This document shows positions 7,310 through 16,315 of a DNA stretch of 32,365 nucleotides, piece by piece; positions within the stretch are counted from its first letter, which is position 1; every line of letters starts with the position of its first letter. Both the position numbers and the translations under genes were made by a program. Origin of the DNA: Chloroflexi bacterium ADurb.Bin180 (GTDB taxonomy: Bacteria; Chloroflexota; Anaerolineae; UBA2200); NCBI GenBank assembly GCA_002070215.1, contig MWCV01000028.1, positions 1 to 32,365 on the forward strand. The letters run 5' to 3'. The notes below the pieces were generated by a model. The model did no database searches and was not told the origin of the DNA. It saw only the letters and a list, made by a program, of their open reading frames with translations.

Positions 7310-8029
7310 ATGGTCGACCGTGGACAAGGGATCGAGGTCATCGGCTTTGACGGCGACGACACGCTGTGGCACAACGAGCCGTTGTTTCAGGCGGCGCAGG
7401 ACCAGTTTGTCGAGCTGCTGGCGCACTATCACGACCGGGCCTGGATGAGGGAACAGCTCTACCAGACCGAGATGCACAACCTGGACCATTTCGGTTACGG
7501 GATCAAGGCCTTTGCGCTGTCGATGATCGAGACGGCGGTGGAACTGACCGAAGGCCGGGTGACGGGGCAAGAGGTGCGTGCGCTCATCGAGGTGGCCAAA
7601 GGCATGCTCAACGCCGAGACCAGGCTGCTGGATGGCGCGGCCGAGGCGGTAGCCCGGCTGGCCGAGAACTACCGGTTGATGCTGATCACCAAAGGGGACC
7701 TGCTGGACCAGGAGGGCAAGATCAGGCGTTCGGGGCTGGGCGACTGTTTTCGCGACATTGAAGTGGTGAGCGGCAAGTCGCGCGAGGCCTATGAGAAGGT
7801 GCTGCGCAAGCACAAGCTGAGTGCGCCGCGCTTTCTGATGGTGGGCAACTCGCTCAGGTCCGATATCTGGCCGGTGCTGGAGCTCGGCGGCAGGGCGGTA
7901 TGGATACCTTACGCCGTGGAGTGGGCACACGAGGCGGCAGAGGAGCCGGCGGGGAGAGAGGGGTACTACCGGGTTACCAGGATCGACGAGCTGCCTGAGC
8001 TGCTGGAGCGCATCGGCGACGAGTCGTAG
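7310..8029 (+). CDS. HAD-superfamily hydrolase
   Basis: The 239-residue protein starts at ATG 7310, after AAAGGA, 20 bases behind the expansin stop. It carries all four HAD motifs: DGDDT near residues 14-18 (nucleophile and acid Asp), LITKGD (motif II), a Lys in SGKSREAYEKVL (motif III) and MVGNSLRSDI (motif IV acid). A helical cap lies between motifs I and II. HAD enzymes of this type hydrolyse phosphate esters; the substrate is unknown. It is cytoplasmic and probably read through from the expansin promoter. Confidence 0.92.
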   Translation: MVDRGQGIEVIGFDGDDTLWHNEPLFQAAQDQFVELLAHYHDRAWMREQLYQTEMHNLDHFGYGIKAFALSMIETAVELTEGRVTGQEVRALIEVAKGMLNAETRLLDGAAEAVARLAENYRLMLITKGDLLDQEGKIRRSGLGDCFRDIEVVSGKSREAYEKVLRKHKLSAPRFLMVGNSLRSDIWPVLELGGRAVWIPYAVEWAHEAAEEPAGREGYYRVTRIDELPELLERIGDES

Positions 8030-8084
8030 GCCACACAGAAAGGTCCTTGTTTCGCGCCTGCCACGGCGACGCACGGACAACTGG

Positions 8085-8375
8085 GTGCGTTCCCCCGTCC
8101 CGTCCCCAGCCCAGCACTGCGAACAGGCACTGGTTGGGGCAGCTACCCTGCCGCTGAGGCAAAGCCTCCTGGGCGGCGGCCACCGCGCGCTGGCACCGCA
8201 AGGACTGGTGCAGGAGCTGACGCCGCTGATGTTCGACAAGGGCGGAGTGGCCGAGGCGACGCTGGAGGTGCTGCTGAGGCGCGGCGGGCTGCTGACCGAG
8301 GCAGCTCCGGGCAAGGTCGGGTTTGTGTATGAGGCAATGGCTGAGCCGTGCCAGGAACTGGGTCGGCTCCGGTAG
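8085..8375 (+). CDS. Uncertain small ORF, possible gene remnant
   Basis: A 96-codon frame lies in the gap between the HAD gene and the large secreted protein. Its second half (LVQELTPLMFDKGGVAEATL, then a basic helix and a Phe-Val-Tyr strand) has a protein-like amphipathic pattern, while the first 30 residues look random. No ribosome binding site is visible before the start. It could be a small protein, the remnant of a longer gene, or chance. Apart from this and the promoter at 8393, the 8030-8495 region shows nothing else. Confidence 0.25.
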   Translation: MRSPVPSPAQHCEQALVGAATLPLRQSLLGGGHRALAPQGLVQELTPLMFDKGGVAEATLEVLLRRGGLLTEAAPGKVGFVYEAMAEPCQELGRLR

Positions 8376-8392
8376 CGCGTCAGGTTGGCCAG

Positions 8393-8421
8393 TTGACAGA
8401 CGTCTAGTCATCAGGTAGCAT
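8393..8421 (+). promoter_or_regulatory. Consensus-like promoter of the C25 peptidase gene
   Basis: A perfect TTGACA (8393-8398), a 17-base spacer and TAGCAT (8416-8421) predict transcription from about 8428. This leaves a leader of around 68 bases before the ATG at 8496. A GTG at 8427 in the same frame lies almost on the predicted start site. Confidence 0.7.
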
Positions 8422-8495
8422 AGAAGGTGAAGCGCCTCCGGGCGCTCCTGAGGTGTCGGCCAGCAGAGCTTGCCCAAGAGTCAGGGAGGTATCTG

Positions 8496-11400
8496 ATGAG
8501 TCCAAGGCCAGCCCTCGTCGTCCTCGTCGCTCTCCTGTCTGTCTGCTCGTTTGTCCTCCTGGTACGAGCCGAGTCGGCAGAGACCGCCCTGTCGGTGGTG
8601 TCGCTGCCTGCCTCCGCCGACTGCTTTATCGACAGCGGCAGGCCGAATGAAAACCTGGACGGAGCTGGCGTGTTGTACGTAGCCAGCGACATCAACAAGA
8701 GCACCCTGCATACGCTGCTCCGCTTTGACCTGGCCAATCTGGGCGGCGTGCACGTGGTGAGCGCAACGCTGCACCTGTACCCGGGTCAGTCCATGCAGGG
8801 TCCCGGCAACCGCGACGTGCAGATGGCCAATCTACTCAACCCCTGGGAGCAGGCCAAGGTCACCTGGAATACTCGCCCGGACACGGGAAAGCCATACCTG
8901 CAGCGCACGGTGACCTCGACACCGGGATGGAAGGCCTGGGATGTGACCGAGCTGGTATTGGCCTGGCTGACGCCGGGTGGGCCCAACCATGGACTGGCGA
9001 TCTTGCCCGTGACGACCGGCTCGTGGCTACGCTCCTATGCCGAACGGTCGCCGCAGCACAGTCTGGGGCCGTACCTGATGGTAACCTACACACTCACCAC
9101 GCCGACCCCAACGAGAACGCAGACACGCACGCCTACGGCTACGGCGACGCGGACCAGGACTGCATCGCCTTCACCGAGTGCCACGCCGACCGCGACCCTG
9201 CTGCCCACCAAGACGAGCAGCAGCACGCCCACCAATACCAGGATTCCTACTCCCACCGCGACCTCCATCCAGCAGCCAACCGTCACTCAGCAACCAACTC
9301 CATCGCCGACGGTCACCGGAGAGCCAATGCCGGTGCCGGACCTAGTGATCACCGACATTTGGCTGGAGGGGACCCTGGTCTGCTATCAGGTGCTGAATCA
9401 GGGAGAAGGCGCGGCGCCTGCCGGGCACATCACGCACCTGCTGGTACAAGGACAACTGGTGGGACAGGATCTGATTGGCGAGTCACTCAAGCCGGGGCAG
9501 CGGCTCAGCCGCCGCTTCAACTATTCGTGGGTCTGTCAGGGACAAGAGTCCGCGCTGCAGGTCTGTGCGGACGCGCTATCGACTGTGGTCGAACTGGACG
9601 AGGGCAATAACTGCCGCGATGAATCCTGGCGCTGTGACACTACAGCGCCCCGGATCACGGCAGGCCCGGCCGTGAGCGAGATCACCCAGACAACGGCGCT
9701 GGTGTGCTGGGATACGGACGAAGCCAGCCACAGCATGGTACGCTACGACCGGCGCTTTGACCTGTTTGGAAGCTGGATGCAGCACCCGTCGCTGGTGACC
9801 AGGCACTGTCTGAGACTGGACGACCTCACCAGGGACTCGGCCTACCAGTATCGGGTAGAGTCGTGCGATGCGGCGGGCAACTGCGTGCACAGCGACCCGG
9901 GGGTATTTCGCACCCTGCCGCTCGCAGAGAACAACAAGCCCAGCCTGACCCTGCACATCGGCGATACGCTCAGCGGCAAAGCACGCATTGGAGCGGACGC
10001 AGCGGACGACCAGGGCATCAGGCAGGTCGAGTTCTGGCTGGATGATCAGTTGGTGCACACTGCTTGGAGCCCGCCCTATGGGCTGGAGTGGGAGACGCGC
10101 GAGATGAGCGACGGCCCGCACACCTGGCGCGTACGAGCCATTGACGTGGCCGGGAACGTCACCGAACGCGAGAGGACGACACAGATCCGGAATCGCTTCG
10201 ACGAACTGCTCAGCCCGGTACATGTCTCTTTCATCGGGCTGGCTAACGGGCAGGAGGTGTGGGGCGAGGTGCCAGTGGAGGTTCGGGTCACCCACGACTT
10301 GAGCTCTACTTTGCTCAGCCTGCAGATCGAAGTGGACGAGGTCGAGCTGGCCAGCTGGACCTATCCGCCGTGCGGGAGGAGCTCGTCAGATCCCTGGAGC
10401 AGGTACATCCCCCGTTTGCCGTGCGGCAGGACGCCGCTCACCGAGAGCTCGCCCTGGAATGCCAGAGCTGAGCCATTGCACACGGAGCACATTATCGAGG
10501 CGCACGCGGAAGACCAGAGCGGCAACTGGGGACACGCCTCGGTACGGGTGACGGTCGAGCCGCCTGATCCGGTGGTTGAGGTCAGTCGGATGGTGCAGCG
10601 TAACGGCACCCATTTCGATGTCACCATCTCCATCGTCAACCACAGTGAGGCGTCAATCCGTGACATCGTCCTGAAGGATTTGAGTCTGGGCTATCAGAGC
10701 ATCGGGCAGTGTTCCGTAAGCATCGCCGGAGAGGTATTTAGACCGCCGAGCCCCTGTCCGGTGGCCTATTACAGCCAGGCTCACACCAGCCTGATCACCT
10801 TCACCTACGCTTCGCTCGCGGCCTCCCAAGGCATGCGGGTGAAATATAGTGCAGTACCTATTCTCTACACTGCTCGCGAGGCGCCGTCCGAGCCAGGTAT
10901 TGGCGACTTGACCACGCTGTCGTTTGCTTTCCTGGGCGAGAGGCACGAGCTAGCGCCAGTCAGCCGCTGGAGCTCGAGTGAAGAGCGGGCCAAGGCGCTT
11001 CACGCAGCGGATTACCTGATTATGACCAACCCGCATCGCTTTACCTGTCCCCAGGAGGATGTGAGCAAGCTGCTCAGCACTGCCGCCGAGCTGGCAATGG
11101 AAAAATCCGGCGTGCTTGGCTATCTGCCGGACGACCTTGGCGCACGCGATCCACACATGGTGCGCGACCTGATCGTACCGGGGGGCGAGTGGAGCAGGCA
11201 GCTGGGACCTACCTTCACCACACCGCACCCGACAAGCAACGAGGCATACCTCTTGATCCTGGGGGAGACCGAAATCGTGCCGGCGTTCAACCTGGATATC
11301 ACCAGCTGGGGCATCACCTGGGCCGGAGGGGGGCGCACGAATTCGATCAAACTGACCGACCACTTCTACGGGGACGTGGTAGGCGCGGATTGGTTGCCCG

Positions 11401-14249
11401 ACATCATCGTGGGCAGGATCTTGGGCGATAGCGCCCGGGCGATGCAGCTACCGCTTCTGTCCAGTCTCGAAACCCTGCGGGGCAGTGGATTCGACCGGAC
11501 GCACGCCCTGGCCATCGGCGGCTACGAGGACGGGTCGGGCGACGTGTTCTACGCCAACGCGCGGGACGTGGCGAGCGACCTGACGCGACGGGGGATGAGC
11601 ACGGCGATCATCCAGTGGAGCGACTGGGTGGACGGCCAGTGGACCGTACCCTTCACACACTACGACGCGTTGACGGTGGGCGACGTCGATGGGGACGGAG
11701 TAGACGAGCTGATCATCGCTCAGGATGAGGACAGCAAGATCCGCATCATCGAACCATTGGGAGCCGAGATCGGCCATTTCTACTCGGCGTTCACCCCGTA
11801 CGATGCCCTCGAGGCAGGAGACGTCGACGGAGACGGCCGAGACGAGATCATTGTGGCACGGAATCTTGGCGAATCCTTCGGCGTGCTCACCGTGTACAGG
11901 GGCGACGGTACTTTTGTGGCCGACGTGCCCGTGCCCTTTCGCGAATGGGACGACATGGACGTCGGTGACGTGCTGGGCGATGGCTGGGCCGGAGGCGAGT
12001 GGATCGACGACCGGGGACGAGAGGAGATCGTGCTTATCAGCGAGAGAGACGACCGCGTGAGAATCTATCGGTTGACCGACCTGAACCACCTTGTCCAGGC
12101 CGGGTCGGGGGAGTGGACGGCCAGTGTGAACTTTACGCGCAAGGACCGCATGAGGGTGGGCAACGTACGCAGCGAATGGCCCCGGGATGAGATTGTAGTC
12201 GTGCGCGATGACGACCAGACCATCTACATCTACAACGGTACTGGTACCGAGCTGGCGCGACTGGGAAGAGATGTGGACGGAGACGGCAAGACAGACACCA
12301 GGTACACCCCTTACGATGGGTTTGAGCTGGGTGACCTGGATGGGGACGGTCAAGACTCGATCGTGATGATGTGCGACGACGACAAAAAGCTGTACCTGAT
12401 CAGCGCCAAGCCCATGGCGGGCGCATGGGGCGGGGCCCGCAAGTACACGCGCTTGATGAGTGACTGGTTCTATGGGACGAGGTACACCGGCAGCGAGACA
12501 CGCCACGACGGATTCGCGGTGGGAACGATGGCGCTCGGAACCAGGCCGCGGATCGTCGTGCTGCGCAACCTGAATGGCGCCAGCAGCACCGCGCGGCTCA
12601 TCGTGCCACTGTGGGAGGAGCTCGACCGGTTGGCAAACCGGAGACTGGGCGAGTTGGGGGGCAATCGCAGCATCATCGCCGTCAGCGGGCACGGGAACTG
12701 CGGCGGACCGTCGCCTATCGGGACAGCTTTCGCAGGCTTGTGGGGAACGTTTGCTCAGCATCCGCTCGTGTTCGCCTTCTCGTGCCTCACGGGTAACTAT
12801 GAAGATCGCTGGTGCCTGGACTATACCTTTGGCGATGCCCTGATGGAGCACGGCGCTGCGGTGTTCATCGGCGCGACTGAGGTGTCGGGGCGCAATCAGA
12901 ATACTCCAGCGATGAAAGGGTTCTTTGAGTCGCACTGGGATCCTGACACCACACTGGCGGGCAAGGCCTTTGCACAGTACGAGCGCTTGCGGGCAGACGA
13001 TGGGATTCGCTGGAGATTCTGGGTTGTGGAGTACAACTATTACGGCGACCCCAAGTTCGGCGCGGCCAGCATTCCGGTCCGGGCCGTTGCCGAGACAGCA
13101 ACGGCCGCGGCAGCGGAGCAAGCTCCGCCGCCAACTACGCTGCAGGTGCATGTGCCGATGTATCAGGTCGAGAACGCAGACGGTATTGATGTGGTCAGTC
13201 TGGAGGGTGGCGAGTGGACCTCCGAAGACAACCGACCGCAGGTGCCGATGTATCCAGTCGTGGTTGCAGTGCCGATGGGGTACGAGTTGCAGGACGTGCA
13301 GATGACCTCGCGGGGCAGTCTGTACAGCACAGAGGGGCTGAGTCTGTCCTTCAACGTGCCCATCACCGATGGCGGCAGCCTCGACGAGGCACTGGTCGCG
13401 CTGGCCAGAGCCGAGAGCGAGGGTTGGTATCCCGAGCAAGCATATTCCTGGATGGTCAGGCAGGAGGGCGATGGCTCCAGCTCGCTGCTGCTGACGCTGT
13501 ACCCGTTCCAGTACAACGCGCTTACCACCGGCGTCAGGTTTTACCAGGACATGACATTCAGCCTGGGCTATACCGTTCCGGCGGTCACCATTACGCACTT
13601 GAGCACGGACCGGATCAGCTATGAGCCGGGAGATGTAGTGACGGTATCCATCGGCCTGAGGGTGTCGGAGACGCCGACCGACGGGTACGTCGAAGCAGCC
13701 ATCTACACGCTGGCCGGCGATTACGTCGATGGGCTGCTGGTGCAGGCCCTGCCTGGCCTGACTGGTGCAGCCGAGTTGTCGCCGGTATGGAACAGCAAGG
13801 GGAGCCAGGCAGGGATGTACGTAGTGCGAGCGAAAGTGATCAACGGCGCAGGCGAACTGCAAGACGAGGACAGTTGTTCCTTCCGGCTGGGAACAGTGGG
13901 CGCCGAAGTGACGTTGTTGAGCGCTGCGCCGAACGTGCTCACCAGCGGTCAGTCTACGTACATCACGGTTCAGGCGAGAAACACGGGCACGACGGCTCTC
14001 GATGGCTCTCTGACCATTGACGTGCGACAGGGGAGCCGTGTGGTCAGCAGCGAGCAACACACCTTCACTGGGCTCGGTCCTGGCCTGAGCACCTCGTGGG
14101 GGGTGAGCTGGTCCAGCGAGGACAATGCACCTGGTTCATACGTAGCGACGGGAGCGGTGCGGTATGGGGGCGCCGCTCACTCCAAGAGCGCAGAGATCAC
14201 TGTTCGCGGCGCACACAGCCTGGTCTTGCCCCTGGTGATCAAGAGGTAG
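8496..14249 (+). CDS. Giant secreted gingipain-like (C25) multidomain protein
   Basis: The 1917-residue protein starts at ATG 8496, six bases after GGGAGG. In order it has a signal peptide (about 1-27), a DNRLRE domain (34-198), a Thr/Pro linker (200-279), a CARDB-like domain (280-380), an FN3-like domain (381-478), two Ig-like domains (480-695), a beta domain (696-818), and the first part of a C25 cysteine-peptidase fold (about 839-1048, with LPDIIVGRI). Four or five FG-GAP/VCBS calcium-loop repeats (about 1060-1305, DVDGDGxD) follow. The C25 catalytic part has His1399 (SGHGN), Cys1430 (FSCLTGN) and YGDPKFG near 1516. A C25-propeptide-like domain (1549-1693), two Ig-like domains and a C-terminal VLPLVIKR complete it. 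The His-Cys spacing of 31 resembles gingipain's 33. It is probably an extracellular peptidase or adhesin, and its last 11 bases overlap the convergent ABC gene. Confidence 0.9.
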   Translation: MSPRPALVVLVALLSVCSFVLLVRAESAETALSVVSLPASADCFIDSGRPNENLDGAGVLYVASDINKSTLHTLLRFDLANLGGVHVVSATLHLYPGQSMQGPGNRDVQMANLLNPWEQAKVTWNTRPDTGKPYLQRTVTSTPGWKAWDVTELVLAWLTPGGPNHGLAILPVTTGSWLRSYAERSPQHSLGPYLMVTYTLTTPTPTRTQTRTPTATATRTRTASPSPSATPTATLLPTKTSSSTPTNTRIPTPTATSIQQPTVTQQPTPSPTVTGEPMPVPDLVITDIWLEGTLVCYQVLNQGEGAAPAGHITHLLVQGQLVGQDLIGESLKPGQRLSRRFNYSWVCQGQESALQVCADALSTVVELDEGNNCRDESWRCDTTAPRITAGPAVSEITQTTALVCWDTDEASHSMVRYDRRFDLFGSWMQHPSLVTRHCLRLDDLTRDSAYQYRVESCDAAGNCVHSDPGVFRTLPLAENNKPSLTLHIGDTLSGKARIGADAADDQGIRQVEFWLDDQLVHTAWSPPYGLEWETREMSDGPHTWRVRAIDVAGNVTERERTTQIRNRFDELLSPVHVSFIGLANGQEVWGEVPVEVRVTHDLSSTLLSLQIEVDEVELASWTYPPCGRSSSDPWSRYIPRLPCGRTPLTESSPWNARAEPLHTEHIIEAHAEDQSGNWGHASVRVTVEPPDPVVEVSRMVQRNGTHFDVTISIVNHSEASIRDIVLKDLSLGYQSIGQCSVSIAGEVFRPPSPCPVAYYSQAHTSLITFTYASLAASQGMRVKYSAVPILYTAREAPSEPGIGDLTTLSFAFLGERHELAPVSRWSSSEERAKALHAADYLIMTNPHRFTCPQEDVSKLLSTAAELAMEKSGVLGYLPDDLGARDPHMVRDLIVPGGEWSRQLGPTFTTPHPTSNEAYLLILGETEIVPAFNLDITSWGITWAGGGRTNSIKLTDHFYGDVVGADWLPDIIVGRILGDSARAMQLPLLSSLETLRGSGFDRTHALAIGGYEDGSGDVFYANARDVASDLTRRGMSTAIIQWSDWVDGQWTVPFTHYDALTVGDVDGDGVDELIIAQDEDSKIRIIEPLGAEIGHFYSAFTPYDALEAGDVDGDGRDEIIVARNLGESFGVLTVYRGDGTFVADVPVPFREWDDMDVGDVLGDGWAGGEWIDDRGREEIVLISERDDRVRIYRLTDLNHLVQAGSGEWTASVNFTRKDRMRVGNVRSEWPRDEIVVVRDDDQTIYIYNGTGTELARLGRDVDGDGKTDTRYTPYDGFELGDLDGDGQDSIVMMCDDDKKLYLISAKPMAGAWGGARKYTRLMSDWFYGTRYTGSETRHDGFAVGTMALGTRPRIVVLRNLNGASSTARLIVPLWEELDRLANRRLGELGGNRSIIAVSGHGNCGGPSPIGTAFAGLWGTFAQHPLVFAFSCLTGNYEDRWCLDYTFGDALMEHGAAVFIGATEVSGRNQNTPAMKGFFESHWDPDTTLAGKAFAQYERLRADDGIRWRFWVVEYNYYGDPKFGAASIPVRAVAETATAAAAEQAPPPTTLQVHVPMYQVENADGIDVVSLEGGEWTSEDNRPQVPMYPVVVAVPMGYELQDVQMTSRGSLYSTEGLSLSFNVPITDGGSLDEALVALARAESEGWYPEQAYSWMVRQEGDGSSSLLLTLYPFQYNALTTGVRFYQDMTFSLGYTVPAVTITHLSTDRISYEPGDVVTVSIGLRVSETPTDGYVEAAIYTLAGDYVDGLLVQALPGLTGAAELSPVWNSKGSQAGMYVVRAKVINGAGELQDEDSCSFRLGTVGAEVTLLSAAPNVLTSGQSTYITVQARNTGTTALDGSLTIDVRQGSRVVSSEQHTFTGLGPGLSTSWGVSWSSEDNAPGSYVATGAVRYGGAAHSKSAEITVRGAHSLVLPLVIKR

Positions 14250-16215
14250 CAGAGCTGCGGAACTGCGTCTCGTACAGGTGGGCGTAGAGCCCGCCGAGCT
14301 CGAGCAGCTCGGCGTGTGTGCCTCTTTCGACAATGGCGCCGCGGTCGAGCACCAGGATCAGATCAGCCGCCAGGATCGTGCTCAGGCGGTGGGCGATGAC
14401 GATGCTGGTTCGTCCGGATAGGACGCGGTTGAGCGCTTCCTGAATCAGCGCCTCGGACTCGCTGTCGAGCGATGAAGTGGCCTCGTCGAGGAGCAACACG
14501 CGGGGGTTCTTGAGAATCACCCGGGCCAGAGCCAGGCGCTGCTTCTCTCCACCGCTCAAACGGTAACCTCGTTCTCCCACGATCGTGTCATAGCCCTGCG
14601 GCAGGTCCTCGATAAAGCTGCGGATGTTGGCGGCTTCGGTGGCAAACTCGAGGTCGGCCTGGGTAGCATCCAGGCGAGCATAGAGCAGGTTGGTGCGAAT
14701 GGTGTCGTGGAACAGGTAGGTTTCCTGAGTAACCATGCCCACGGCGGCCGAGAGCGAAGAGAGCCGCAGGTCGCGCAAGTCGTGGCCATCGAGCAATACC
14801 CGTCCCCTGGTGGGATCGTACAGCCGCGGGATGAGGTAGGTGAGGGTGGTCTTGCCTGAACCGCTGGGGCCGACCAGTGCGGCGAGCTGGCCTGGCCTGA
14901 CGGTGAAGGAAACGTCCTCGAGGGCCCATTCGCGCGCCTGGGAACGCGACGAGGCGAGGGCTGGCCCGGCGGCTTCGGCTTCAGTGGCGGGAGACGAATT
15001 GGATTGGCCGCGGGCAGGCGGTTTGGGTGTGTCGCCAGACAGGGCAGCCGTGACGTCAGCCATGAGTCCGGCGCGGTACACCTGGGAGAGCAGGCCGCGC
15101 TGACTGGTCTCGTACTTGAAGAACACGTTCTCGAACGTCAGTTCGCCTTCGACCTCAGGGATGGCCAGGGCATCGGGGCGTTCGTCAGTCTCGAGCGGCA
15201 GATCCAGCACCTCAAATACGCGCTCAAAGCTGACCACGGACGTGGTGAACTCGGCCGGGGCGTTGGCCAGGGCCTGCAGAGCGCCATAGAGCGAGCCCAT
15301 GTAGGAGCCGAAGGCCACGATTGTGCCGATAGAGAACGATCCCCGTATTACAAAGTAGCCACCAAGACCGTAGATGAGTGCCGTTCCCGCGGCGCCTATC
15401 AGGCCCATGGCCACGAAAAAGGCGGTGCCCAGGACGGCGCGATTGGTGCCCACGTCGCGTACCTTGCCGGCGCGGCTGCGCATGCGCTCGAGCTCGACAT
15501 CAGTGCGGCCGAACAGCTTGACCAGCAACGCTCCACCGATACTGAGGGTCTCGTTCAACAGAGCGTTCATCTGCGCGTTGGCATCCATCAGTTGGTAGGC
15601 CATGTCTCGCAGGCGGCGGCTAAGGCTGCGAGCAGCAAGGAGGAACACTGGCATGACCAGAAGGCTGGCGAGGGTGAGTCGCCACTGCAGAGAAAGCATA
15701 ACCGCGAGCAGCGCGGTGGCCTGAACGAGGTTCGTGATCATGGTCACGATGGTGCTGGCGATGGCCGTGTGGGCACCGACGACGTCGTTGTTGACCCGGC
15801 TCATCAGCTCCCCGAGGCGGGTGTTGGTGAAAAAGCGCAGCGACATCCGCTGCAGGTGGTCAAAGAGGCCGACGCGCAGGTCGTAGATGACCCCTTCCCC
15901 CACGTACGCGTTGATGCGGCGCTGGGCCACGTTGATCAGGCCACTCAACACCGGCAGAGCCAGGAGCGCTCCAGAGAGCAACGCCAGGCGGCGCAGGTCG
16001 CCCGAGGGGATGGTGCGGTCGATGAGGTCTCGCAGAACGAGAGGAGTGAGGAGCTGGATGCCGGTGGCGCTGAGGATGAGCGCAAGCAAGGCCACCATAT
16101 GCCAGCGGTAGGGCGTCGCATAGGCCAGAACACGCCGCAGGAGCGGCCAGGTGACCTTGGGTTTTTCGTCTACAGTGCGTGGAACTCTGGCCCAGCTACC
16201 GTGTACTGCCACCGT
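14239..16215 (-). CDS. ABC exporter (fused membrane and ATPase domains, MsbA/MdlB type)
   Basis: The chosen start is GTG 16215, six bases after GGGGGA; a TTG at 16233 would precede that site. The 658-residue protein has a six-helix ABC exporter membrane domain (about 20-320), then an ATPase with Walker A (GPSGSGKTT), the signature LSGGEKQR, Walker B (VLLLDEATSSLD) and a switch His (IVIAHRLST). It is a half-transporter that would work as a dimer, exporting lipid, drug or peptide. The ATPase carries an unusual insertion of about 58 residues (roughly 15110-14935) between its first two strands, rich in Ser, Ala and Pro. Its 3' end overlaps the peptidase gene on the other strand by 11 bases. Confidence 0.93.
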   Translation of the reverse strand, partial: TVAVHGSWARVPRTVDEKPKVTWPLLRRVLAYATPYRWHMVALLALILSATGIQLLTPLVLRDLIDRTIPSGDLRRLALLSGALLALPVLSGLINVAQRRINAYVGEGVIYDLRVGLFDHLQRMSLRFFTNTRLGELMSRVNNDVVGAHTAIASTIVTMITNLVQATALLAVMLSLQWRLTLASLLVMPVFLLAARSLSRRLRDMAYQLMDANAQMNALLNETLSIGGALLVKLFGRTDVELERMRSRAGKVRDVGTNRAVLGTAFFVAMGLIGAAGTALIYGLGGYFVIRGSFSIGTIVAFGSYMGSLYGALQALANAPAEFTTSVVSFERVFEVLDLPLETDERPDALAIPEVEGELTFENVFFKYETSQRGLLSQVYRAGLMADVTAALSGDTPKPPARGQSNSSPATEAEAAGPALASSRSQAREWALEDVSFTVRPGQLAALVGPSGSGKTTLTYLIPRLYDPTRGRVLLDGHDLRDLRLSSLSAAVGMVTQETYLFHDTIRTNLLYARLDATQADLEFATEAANIRSFIEDLPQGYDTIVGERGYRLSGGEKQRLALARVILKNPRVLLLDEATSSLDSESEALIQEALNRVLSGRTSIVIAHRLSTILAADLILVLDRGAIVERGTHAELLELGGLYAHLYETQFRSSATS

Positions 16216-16282
16216 GGCTCCCCCTGACAACAAGATTTCACCGCGGACCCGGCGTGGCGCGGCGGGCCGAGGTGACGGTCAC

Positions 16283-16311
16283 AGTTTACACGAAGCAGGA
16301 GGAAGGCGCAA
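16283..16311 (-). promoter_or_regulatory. Promoter of the ABC exporter gene
   Basis: On the minus strand TTGCGC (16311-16306), a 17-base spacer and TAAACT (16288-16283) precede the GTG at 16215 by a leader of about 60 bases. The same -35 hexamer and spacing occur before the gene at 32163. Confidence 0.5.
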
Positions 16312-16315
16312 CTCG

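Noticed and set aside
11448-14060. 870-codon open frame antisense to the giant peptidase
   Set aside because: It has no ribosome binding site or family features and is Arg/His/Val-rich, as expected for the antisense of a high-G+C gene; the sense strand has clear domains.
15004-16227. 407-codon frame antisense to the ABC exporter
   Set aside because: The sense strand carries Walker and signature motifs; the antisense product has a composition typical of a shadow frame.
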